Shown one piece after another: positions 17,901 through 24,575 of a stretch of DNA of 64,000 nt (its first letter is position 1; each line of letters opens with the position of its first letter). Position numbers and translations under genes: made by a program. Origin of the DNA: Gorillibacterium timonense (GTDB taxonomy: Bacteria > Bacillota > Bacilli > Paenibacillales > NBRC-103111); contig NZ_LN881722.1 of NCBI RefSeq assembly GCF_001457415.1, forward strand, positions 124,001 to 188,000, read 5' to 3'. A model generated the notes under the pieces. The model ran no database searches. It saw only the letters and a program-made list of their open reading frames with translations, and was not told where the DNA came from.

Positions 17901-17912
17901 TAGGTGCACCTA
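17901..17912. promoter_or_regulatory. Perfect palindrome upstream of the secreted-protein gene
   Basis: TAGGTGCACCTA, 12 bp, about 20 bp upstream of the start codon of the minus-strand secreted-protein gene. Placement suits a repressor site or a 5' UTR hairpin. Confidence 0.35.
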
Positions 17913-17953
17913 TATAACGGTTGATGTCAAAAGGAAGTTTCAAGAATCGAGTT

Positions 17954-17997
17954 AGTACGCCGATTCCTATCCACACGATTAGGGCTGACAGCGTACT
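17954..17997 (-). repeat. MITE-like element, copy C (44-bp internally deleted form)
   Basis: On the minus strand AGTACGCTGTCAGCCCTAAT and TCGTGTGGATA, then a jump directly to GCGTACT. Both ends are kept while about 50 bp of interior are missing. In the 273-bp gap before the third HxlR gene nothing else but a weak promoter-like AT stretch is visible. Confidence 0.7.
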
Positions 17998-18151
17998 GGC
18001 GCGTGTCCTCAAACCCGACTCCTAGCCAATAATTTGACGATGGAAGGGGTCAGGGGCGGCGGAAGCTGCGCTATTTTCCATTTCCCTGCTCCTTAGAATC
18101 CGTTTGTGATAAGATGGGAGCAATGAGCCTATTTTTCGGGAGGAAGCTGCC

Positions 18152-18490
18152 GTGAATGATGCGGAACCGATCGAACTGACCAAGGGTACCCCGGGCGAGC
18201 CTTGTCCCATTGCCAAAACGCTCGACGTGATCGGAACAAAGTGGACCTTTTTGATTATTCGCGACCTGCTGATGGAAGGGACGATGCGCTTCAGCGACTT
18301 GTTGAAGTCGATGGAGGGGATCAGCCCGAAGACCTTGTCGCTTCGGTTAAAGGAGCTGGAGAATCATGAGATCGTGGAGAGGACGGTTTATCCGGAAGTT
18401 CCTCCGCGCGTGGAATATACGTTAACGGACAAGGGGAAACGCTTGAAGGGGATTTTCATCGAACTAAAACGATTTGGCCTTGACTTGTAA
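18152..18490 (+). CDS. HxlR-family transcriptional regulator (third of three)
   Basis: 112-residue winged-helix regulator: CPIAKTLDVIGTKWTFLIIRDLLMEGTMRFSDLLKSM, SPKTLSLRLKELENHEIVERTVYPEVPPRVEYTLTDKG. Cys18 sits just before helix 1. GTG 18152 is the only good start, with GGGAGG 8 bp upstream. It precedes an SDR-family gene on the same strand, separated by a terminator and a dyad (TTAC-N6-GTAA) that could be its operator. Confidence 0.9.
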   Translation: MNDAEPIELTKGTPGEPCPIAKTLDVIGTKWTFLIIRDLLMEGTMRFSDLLKSMEGISPKTLSLRLKELENHEIVERTVYPEVPPRVEYTLTDKGKRLKGIFIELKRFGLDL

Positions 18491-18508
18491 CCGCAGAATG
18501 AGAAGAAG

Positions 18509-18545
18509 ACCGTACTCGCCCGATGGGGTGGAGTCGGTTTTTTTT
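18509..18545 (+). terminator. Rho-independent terminator after third HxlR gene
   Basis: Stem ACCG-TACTC-GCCC against GGGGT-GGAGT-CGGT with a GAT loop, then eight T. Confidence 0.85.
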
Positions 18546-18574
18546 GTGCGTATTGATGAAGAATGGCGCAATAG

Positions 18575-18588
18575 TTACTTTTCGGTAA
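18575..18588. promoter_or_regulatory. Candidate HxlR operator before the SDR gene
   Basis: TTAC-TTTTCG-GTAA has the same 4-6-4 geometry as TACT-N6-AGTA at 9597-9610 near the first HxlR gene. It lies about 100 bp upstream of the SDR start in an AT-rich stretch. Confidence 0.35.
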
Positions 18589-18690
18589 TTATATGAATTA
18601 AATATCACTACTTCCAATAAGGAATTCATGGAGGTACACTTGCTTTGAAAAGTTCGTATACAACAAAACAATCCGTTGGGAGGAATCCAC

Positions 18691-19404
18691 ATGCTGCAAG
18701 GTCAACGAATCGTGATCATCGGAGGAAGCTCCGGAATCGGTCTGGAAACGGCCAGAGGGGCGTTAGCACAAGGGGCGGAAATAGTGATCGCGAGCCGCTC
18801 GGAAGACAAATTGCGCAAGGCGAAAGAGAAACTGGGTGCGAAAGTCGAAACTTACCAGCTGGATACAACTCAGGAGCAGCAGGTGAAGTCCTTTTTCGAT
18901 ACCATCGGTTCCTTCGATCATCTGGTGGTAACTGCGGCGGCAACATCGGGGGGAGGGTTTCTTGAGACGGATACAGCGAAGGTCCGTGAGCTGTTCGAGA
19001 ACAAGTTTTGGGGCCAATACTACGCAGCCAAATATGGCGCGCCGAAGCTCTCTCCAAACGGGTCCATCACGCTGTTTGCCGGCGTTGTCGCCTACAAAGC
19101 GATGGTCGGTTCCTCCGCGCTCGGAGCAGTCAATGCGGCCGTAGCGAGCCTCGGCCAAACCTTGGCGCTGGAGCTAGCTCCCCTTCGGGTGAACGTCGTT
19201 TCGCCCGGAATCATCGATACGCCTTCTCGCATCGGGATGCCGGAGGAAGCGCGCCGAAGCTTCTACGAAGGCGTCGCAAGCAAGCTTCCCGTGAAACGGG
19301 TAGGCCGAGCGGAGGATGTGGCACACAGCGTGCTCTATCTGCTTCAGAACGGATTCGTCACCGGTACCGTTCTGCATGTGGAAGGCGGGCATCTTTTAAC
19401 GTAA
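18691..19404 (+). CDS. Short-chain dehydrogenase/reductase-like protein lacking the YxxxK pair
   Basis: 237 residues, Rossmann fold with the nucleotide loop IIGGSSGIG (10-17), and the C-terminal NVVSPGIIDTPS and TGTVLHVEGGHLL patterns of SDRs. The catalytic Ser-Tyr-Lys positions appear to be Gly131, Leu144 and Asn148 (ITLFAGVVAYK...GSSALGAVNAAVASL), so the usual hydride-transfer chemistry may be lost or altered. ATG 18691 follows GGGAGG by 7 bp. Next to an HxlR gene, which may control it. Confidence 0.85.
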   Translation: MLQGQRIVIIGGSSGIGLETARGALAQGAEIVIASRSEDKLRKAKEKLGAKVETYQLDTTQEQQVKSFFDTIGSFDHLVVTAAATSGGGFLETDTAKVRELFENKFWGQYYAAKYGAPKLSPNGSITLFAGVVAYKAMVGSSALGAVNAAVASLGQTLALELAPLRVNVVSPGIIDTPSRIGMPEEARRSFYEGVASKLPVKRVGRAEDVAHSVLYLLQNGFVTGTVLHVEGGHLLT

Positions 19405-19454
19405 TCGCGTCCGGGCTCAAATTGAAGAGTAATGATATTCCCGCTTCCGTCGTA

Positions 19455-19498
19455 AACATAACAGGGTGCCTAGCGCTGGCATCCTGTTATGTTTTTTT
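19455..19498 (+). terminator. Rho-independent terminator after the SDR gene
   Basis: 11-bp stem AACATAACAGG/CCTGTTATGTT with inner GCC/GGC and a seven-T run. Confidence 0.92.
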
Positions 19499-19521
19499 CT
19501 TTTTCCAGAGGACATAGGGCA

Positions 19522-19550
19522 TTGACAAAAATAGGAAAATAGTAGAAAAT
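19522..19550 (+). promoter_or_regulatory. Sigma-A promoter of the histidine kinase gene
   Basis: TTGACA-N17-GAAAAT, about 40 bp before the kinase start: a perfect -35 with a moderate -10. Confidence 0.6.
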
Positions 19551-19587
19551 TATGATTCGATCTCTATTGTCAAGGAGATAGGTCACA

Positions 19588-21051
19588 ATGAAGTATTTGT
19601 ACATCCTTATGTTTGTATCGTTATGGTCCTTGGGCTTGTTCGTCTTATTCCACCGAACGAGAACGACTCTATGGATTGGGTTGACGTTGTTCTTGGGCGG
19701 ATTCGCCAGTTTCGCGTTCGCGATGCACTTGACCCTCATCCCCTTGATCGGAACGGATTGGATGCCGGTTCCCGTGAGCTTTTTGCTGTACGGACTCACT
19801 GTCATCGCCATGCACATTCACTTCTATCTTCTCCCTTACGTCTTCTCCATGGGCGGGTTATGGCTAAATGAGACGATCTCCGTACGGCGCAAGCAGCTGC
19901 TGTCCATCCTGCTTTTTTTGGGAACGGTCGCGCTTTTGGCCCAACATTTGATCTTGGAGCCCTGGAACTCCTTTCATGTGGCCCTTTTCCGCTGGTGGGA
20001 CGGCTTGTATGTCGCGCTGGGCTGTTTTTTCTACGGCTTGGCCAATTTTCGTGAAAAGAATGAGCTTAGACGAACCAGCAGGAGGCAGGTCCTTCTCTTT
20101 CCGGTCATCATGGTCTGGGCCTATGCTTCCGATTATGTCGGCTTCGATTCCCTGAAGCTGGGCTGGTGGTCGTTCGACCTGCAGAGCAATGGGATGTGGC
20201 AGAGCAATTTCATCGCGATTCTGGGAGCGGTGTACGCCATCCTGTTCTTCATCGTCCGCTACGGATTTCTTGGGGTCAAGCTGCGCATCGAACGCGAACG
20301 CATTGATTATTCCATCCGGACGTTGACCATGGGCGTGGCGATCTTAAATCATTCGATCAAGAATGAGATTCAAAAAATCGACTACTTGGCGGAAAAAAGC
20401 ATAACTCTGATTCATACCGGACAATCGGAGAAAGCGATTCATTCGCTGGAGAAGGTGCACGGGCTAACCGCTCATCTGCATCATATGGTGAACCGGATTA
20501 AAGAGAAGGCGGAGGATGTCGTTCTGGATGAGAGCGAGAACGAGGTCCGCGAGATCATCGATCCCGTCATTGCTTCGTCTCGAACGCTTATGGAGGAGGG
20601 GCCACTATCGATTTTCGTCCGCTATGAGGCGGAAGGGGTGTTGAAATGCGATCCGGTGCATATCAGGGAAACCCTGTCGAATCTAATCCGCAACGCCATG
20701 GATGCTCTTCCGCACGGTGGCGGGACCATCGAGCTTCTGACGACGGCGACCCGAAGAGAATTCCGAGTGGAGGTCAAAGATAACGGGGAAGGCATTCCCC
20801 CTGAACACTTGGCCAAAATCGTCGAGCCTTTCTTCACCACGAAGAAGAACACACTCAATTATGGATTGGGGCTTTCCTACTGCAACAGTGTCATGTCCAA
20901 GCACGGGGGCAGACTGGCCGTCGCCGAGAGCGTGCCTGGCAAAGGAACGACGATGGTCCTGCACTTCCCTGTAAAAAGATTCAAAGCCCGCGTGCCCAGC
21001 TTGACGTTTTCCCGCGAGAGCAAACGGCTCGATCCGCTCAATCCGTCTTGA
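19588..21051 (+). CDS. Membrane sensor histidine kinase
   Basis: 487 residues. The first ~230 residues contain about seven hydrophobic segments with short loops and no large extracellular domain, so it likely senses something in or at the membrane. The phospho-acceptor is His255 in LNHSIKNEIQKI. The ATPase domain follows with the N box LSNLIRNAMDALP, G1 VKDNGEGIP, F box PFFTTKKNTLNYGLGLSYC and G2 VPGKGTT. AAGGAG precedes ATG 19588. Its 3' end overlaps by 14 bp the 3' end of the convergent response regulator gene, its probable partner. Confidence 0.9.
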   Translation: MKYLYILMFVSLWSLGLFVLFHRTRTTLWIGLTLFLGGFASFAFAMHLTLIPLIGTDWMPVPVSFLLYGLTVIAMHIHFYLLPYVFSMGGLWLNETISVRRKQLLSILLFLGTVALLAQHLILEPWNSFHVALFRWWDGLYVALGCFFYGLANFREKNELRRTSRRQVLLFPVIMVWAYASDYVGFDSLKLGWWSFDLQSNGMWQSNFIAILGAVYAILFFIVRYGFLGVKLRIERERIDYSIRTLTMGVAILNHSIKNEIQKIDYLAEKSITLIHTGQSEKAIHSLEKVHGLTAHLHHMVNRIKEKAEDVVLDESENEVREIIDPVIASSRTLMEEGPLSIFVRYEAEGVLKCDPVHIRETLSNLIRNAMDALPHGGGTIELLTTATRREFRVEVKDNGEGIPPEHLAKIVEPFFTTKKNTLNYGLGLSYCNSVMSKHGGRLAVAESVPGKGTTMVLHFPVKRFKARVPSLTFSRESKRLDPLNPS

Positions 21052-21625
21052 AATGGGTCAGCTTGTTCTTGATGCTTCGCAGCTGGCTCTTGATCGTATT
21101 CGTCGATTTGTGCAGCCGTTCGGAGATTTCTCGTTTGCTTAGTCCGTTCCGGCGCAGATCATACACTTCCCGCTCCATGGGCGACAGCTCCATCAGCTGG
21201 ACTTCGCTCCGCATGATCCGGGCGGCATCGGCATGAATGGCCGCCCGGTTGTCGTATGCTTCACGAATGGCGTGCACAATGTCCCGGTAGCTGGACTTGT
21301 TGATATAATTCACGGCGCCGAGTCGGAAGGATTTCATCACGACCTCGCTTTCCGTAAGAGAGGTTAGCATGATGACCTTCGGAGGCTTTGGCAAGGGCAT
21401 GCGAAGGAGCTGCTCCGCGGCCTCCAGGCCGTCCAATTGATTCTCGGTGAGGTTGATATCCATCAACACGATGTCGATCTCGGACGCTGACGCCGCTTCG
21501 ACCGCAGCTTCTTTGGTGGCGACAGCCGTGATCACCTCAATATCGGGCTCGCTCGCCAGATCGGCACTGATATGCTCTCGCCAGAAGGGATCGTCCTCCA
21601 CAAGCATAATTCGGATACGCGCCAT
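21038..21625 (-). CDS. LuxR/NarL-type response regulator
   Basis: 195 residues. Receiver domain with acidic pair Asp11-Asp12, phospho-acceptor Asp56 (VLMDINL), Thr in MLTSLTES and Lys in YINKSS. C-terminal LuxR helix-turn-helix: LSPMEREVYDLRRNGLSKREISERLHKSTNTIKSQLRSIKNKL. Converges on and overlaps the histidine kinase gene. Its promoter faces the contractile tail cluster across a large inverted repeat, so it is a candidate regulator of that cluster (inference). Confidence 0.92.
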   Translation of the reverse strand: MARIRIMLVEDDPFWREHISADLASEPDIEVITAVATKEAAVEAASASEIDIVLMDINLTENQLDGLEAAEQLLRMPLPKPPKVIMLTSLTESEVVMKSFRLGAVNYINKSSYRDIVHAIREAYDNRAAIHADAARIMRSEVQLMELSPMEREVYDLRRNGLSKREISERLHKSTNTIKSQLRSIKNKLTHFKTD

Positions 21626-21676
21626 GTATGTACACCTGCCTCACCCAGCGATATCAAGAACCTTACAAGTAATCCG

Positions 21677-21778
21677 AGTATAACAAAATTTACCGTTTCT
21701 CGAACAGGATGAATTCTTTTCACCCCCCTGGGTGAAGAAAGTTCATCCTGTTCGGCGTTCCTGTCGCAGGCCTATAAT
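21677..21778. promoter_or_regulatory. Divergent promoters sharing a 54-bp inverted repeat
   Basis: An inverted repeat spans 21701-21754: CGAACAGGATGAA at the left and TTCATCCTGTTCG at the right, with TTTTCACCC/GGGTGAAGAAA inside. Each outer end supplies the -35 of a promoter. Leftward: GTTCGA-N17-TATACT (-10 at 21682-21677) for the response regulator. Rightward: GTTCGG-N17-TATAAT (-10 at 21773-21778) for the tail cluster. Both -35 boxes are poor matches to TTGACA, which fits activator-dependent promoters. The remaining leader to 21902 shows no gene. Confidence 0.6.
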
Positions 21779-21902
21779 CCGAAATGCGGCAGCTCGAAAG
21801 GCGCAGCGAACAAACAAAGCCGCAGATTCATGAGGAAGAAGGGGATGGATTGGGGGAACAGCATAAGGCGGTTATGGGACCGGCGGGAAGGCGTGATGCG
21901 TC

Positions 21903-22370
21903 TTGTCGCTAGTCGAGGAAGTTCAACGAATCGCAGACTCCATACGCGAGATGTTCCCGGATGCGGTGATCCATCGCTTTCAGGAGCCAGAGCTTCCGGC
22001 TCGGAATGAATTTGTCGTACTTGTGAAGCAGGAGCTTCGCCGCATGGAGTCCCGAAGTCAAACCGCAGCGGAACGGCAGTATACGATCATTGCCTACGGA
22101 GGGAATGCGGAGCAGGCGATCACGGCCATGGAGTCATTTGGCCGGTACGTCATGAATGGAATGGGAGCAATTCCCACAGGTGCTACGGCTACGGCTGCGG
22201 CTGCGGCGAAGCCCCTGCAAATCGAGTCCTTCACGCTCGATGCGGTGGAGAAGCTGGAGAGCGGGCTTATGAAATGCAGCGGGACTGTGAAGACGCAGCT
22301 CCGCGAGGCCGTTGCAACCCCGGTGCATGTGAAAATGAAGCGCGTAGAACTGCGCGCCAATCCAAACTGA
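21903..22370 (+). CDS. Small protein at the head of the tail cluster (probable tail completion/terminator protein)
   Basis: 155 residues, starting at TTG 21903 after a GGGAAGG ribosome site. N-terminal half is helical with charged residues and the middle has an Ala/Thr-rich linker (TGATATAAAAAKP). I do not recognise a named domain. Its place directly before the sheath gene is where PBSX-like phages keep tail completion or terminator proteins, so that role is inferred from position only. 19 bp before the sheath gene, same operon. Confidence 0.6.
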   Translation: MSLVEEVQRIADSIREMFPDAVIHRFQEPELPARNEFVVLVKQELRRMESRSQTAAERQYTIIAYGGNAEQAITAMESFGRYVMNGMGAIPTGATATAAAAAKPLQIESFTLDAVEKLESGLMKCSGTVKTQLREAVATPVHVKMKRVELRANPN

Positions 22371-22389
22371 AAGGTGGCGTCATCAATCA

Positions 22390-23430
22390 ATGGGTGGAAC
22401 ATGGGATCCGACAGCTTTACCGGCCCGACCGGGTCTGTATATCAATTTTGTGGAGGCAGCTGCAGCACAGATCAAGGGAGGAGCAAGGGGAACAGTGGCG
22501 TTGCCGCTCTTCCAATACGGAAGCGCAGAAGCGGGGAAATTCTTCACGATTGAGAAGGAATCGGAGGCCGCCAAGCTGTTCGGCCTGGACCGAGTCGGTC
22601 CGATTCGATTCGCTCTGCAAGGAGGAGCCAAGGAAGTGCTGGCTTATACCGTCTCGAGCGACGTAGAGGCGGAGTCCTTTGAAGAGATCCGGGAAGCGTT
22701 CGAGTCTCGCTCGTTTAACGTCTTTGTGTTCCCGGAAGAGATTTCCGCGGAGGAGCGCGCCAATACGAAAGCATGGGTTGTACGCAACCGTCAAGAGGGA
22801 AAGCATTTTCTGGCCGTCTTCGGCGGATCGAACGCCGATGATCAGGACCCGGCGATCGGCAATGAACGCACCACCCAACTGGCGGACGATTATATCGTCA
22901 ACCTGATCACCGGCGCTCATGTGAACGGCAGCCCTTACAGCTCAGGTAAGTATGCGCCGTATATCGCAGGTCTCATCGCAGGCACGGGAATCAACAAATC
23001 CATTACGTATGCTCCGGTGCAGGCTACGGATGTTGGGAAGCGGTTGAAGAACAGCGAGATTGCGGCCGCTCTTCAGAAGGGCTCGCTGCTGCTCGTTCAC
23101 GACGGAGAGAAAGTGAAGGTCGAGCAAGGGCTCGTCACGAGTAAGAAGAAAATTCGGGCGATCCGGGCGCGCCAAGCGATTTCGACCGACATTCCTAGAA
23201 CGGCTGCGGAAGCTTACATAGGGAAGCTGGATAATAGTGCCGATGGGCAGGCAGCTTTGATCTCAGCGGTAAAAGCCTACCTGGAGCGGTTGGAGCTAAA
23301 CCATGTGCTGACGGACATCGTCGTCACCTTGGATCCGGAGCGCAAGTCCGAAGGGGACAGCGTGTACTTGCTGATCGGCTTTACGGAGACCGACAGCATG
23401 GAGCGCATCTTCCTGACCGTTCGAGTGTAA
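22390..23430 (+). CDS. xkdK: Contractile tail sheath protein (XkdK-like)
   Basis: Forms the contractile outer sleeve. 346 residues, notably shorter than PBSX XkdK (about 466 from memory), so it lacks extra surface domains. Sheath features: start MGGTWDPTALPARPGLYINFVEAA, the AALQKGSLLLVHDGEKVKVEQGLVTS stretch, and the C-terminal KAYLERLELNHVLTDIVVTLDPERKSEGDSVYLLIGFTETDSMERIFLTVRV. This end carries the handshake strands linking neighbouring subunits in known sheaths. Confidence 0.9.
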   Translation: MGGTWDPTALPARPGLYINFVEAAAAQIKGGARGTVALPLFQYGSAEAGKFFTIEKESEAAKLFGLDRVGPIRFALQGGAKEVLAYTVSSDVEAESFEEIREAFESRSFNVFVFPEEISAEERANTKAWVVRNRQEGKHFLAVFGGSNADDQDPAIGNERTTQLADDYIVNLITGAHVNGSPYSSGKYAPYIAGLIAGTGINKSITYAPVQATDVGKRLKNSEIAAALQKGSLLLVHDGEKVKVEQGLVTSKKKIRAIRARQAISTDIPRTAAEAYIGKLDNSADGQAALISAVKAYLERLELNHVLTDIVVTLDPERKSEGDSVYLLIGFTETDSMERIFLTVRV

Positions 23431-23457
23431 CTAGCCAACATATAAGGAGGGATCACG

Positions 23458-23892
23458 GTGCTGGATTCAACCCGTGTTATCAATGGAACTTATGGATACG
23501 TGTATCACGACGGAAAATGGTTGACCAATATCAAGTCGGCCGAAGCGAATGTGGAGATTACGAAGGAAGAAATCAGGCGTGCCGGTACCCGCTGGACAGC
23601 GCATAAAGTAACCGGGCTGAGCGGAACCGGAACCATCTCCGGTTATAAGGTCACTTCCGAATTCGTCGAGCTCATTGGCAAAATCGCGGATGATGGGCAG
23701 GGGACGTTCATCACCGAATTGATCCTGAAGCTGGAGGACCCCGAATCCTATGGCGCTTACCGAGTGCGGCTTAAGGGGGTAACCTTCGATAAGATTCCGC
23801 TCATGCATTTTGAAGTGGGCTCTATCGTCGAGGAAGAGCTTCCCTTCACCTTCACCGGGTATGAGCTGTTGGATAAACTGATCGAAGAATAA
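23458..23892 (+). CDS. xkdM: Tail tube protein (XkdM-like)
   Basis: 144 residues, forms the inner tube inside the sheath. Pattern: INGTYGYVYHDGKWLTNIKSAEANVEITKEEIRRAGTRWTAHKVTGLSGTGTISGYKVTS, and the C-terminal SIVEEELPFTFTGYELLDKLIEE. GTG 23458 follows AAGGAGGG. Sheath and tube in tandem identify a contractile (myovirus-type) tail. Confidence 0.92.
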   Translation: MLDSTRVINGTYGYVYHDGKWLTNIKSAEANVEITKEEIRRAGTRWTAHKVTGLSGTGTISGYKVTSEFVELIGKIADDGQGTFITELILKLEDPESYGAYRVRLKGVTFDKIPLMHFEVGSIVEEELPFTFTGYELLDKLIEE

Positions 23893-23958
23893 TGCCGGTT
23901 TTCGGTCTTCCGTGGAAGTAGGCGCGAACGATTCAACTGATAAGGAGATGAACGAGAA

Positions 23959-24539
23959 GTGATCGACACGAGACAAAGCAGCGTGCTGCAGGCGCTCCTC
24001 AGCGTGGAGAGCAAGCCCAAGAAGGATGTACGGATGAAACGGCTGGGCGTTGATTTTCAGATCCAGGCTTTGGACGGCAAGACCATCCACCGCATCCAGG
24101 AGCAGTGCACCCATTATACCGGCAAGGGCCCGAAGCGGGAAAAACTGCTGGATGAAGAGCAATTTGGAGCCTTGGTCATCCAGAAGGCATGCCTCATTCC
24201 AGATTGGTCCTCGAAGGAGCTCATCGACAAACACGGCACGCCGACGGAAGCGATTCTCGGCTTGCTGCTTGCCGGGGAGATCGCCCGGTTGTCCGCCGAA
24301 ATCCTCGAGATCAGCGGGTTCGACAGCGATGAAGACGAAATAAAAAACTGATCAAAGCGGGCGGCGAAGCCTTCCTGATCCACCTGATCTTCCAGCGCCA
24401 CCATATTCCACCGGACGAAATCTACAACAAAGATGAGGGAGTTAAGCGTTTCATGTATGCCTCCATGCTGCTGCAGCTGGAGGAGGAAGAGAAGGCGAGA
24501 CGGGAAGAGAGCCGAGCGGCCCGCAGGCTAACGCCGTAA
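23959..24539 (+). CDS. xkdN: Tail assembly chaperone, XkdN-like, with -1 frameshift extension
   Basis: Zero-frame product is 130 residues (GTG 23959, stop 24349-24351). At 24342-24348 the message reads A AAA AAC in frame, the canonical -1 slippery heptamer, immediately before the stop. After slipping, reading continues 63 codons from base 24348 to TAA at 24537-24539, giving a 193-residue protein whose added part begins LIKAGGEAFLIHLIFQRHHI and ends in a Glu/Arg-rich helix. The extension has no good start of its own. This matches the gpG/gpGT arrangement of lambda-type tail chaperones, which coat the tape measure. A GATCA/TGATC hairpin follows the site. Confidence 0.85.
24342..24380 (+). other. 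Programmed -1 ribosomal frameshift site
   Basis: Slippery heptamer A AAA AAC (24342-24348) in the zero frame, stop codon directly after, then a stem-loop with outer arms GATCA (24350-24354) and TGATC (24376-24380) and an inner GGC-GAA-GCC hairpin. Spacing from heptamer to stem is very short, so the true stimulator may differ. Confidence 0.75.
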
Positions 24540-24575
24540 AGCAAGAGGATCGCAGCAAGGAGGCGAAACGCACCG

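Noticed and set aside
21701..21754. LexA/SOS box at the head of the tail cluster
   Set aside because: CGAAC and GTTCG half sites are present at the outer ends, but 44 bp apart rather than the 4 bp of a Firmicute LexA box, so SOS control is not supported.
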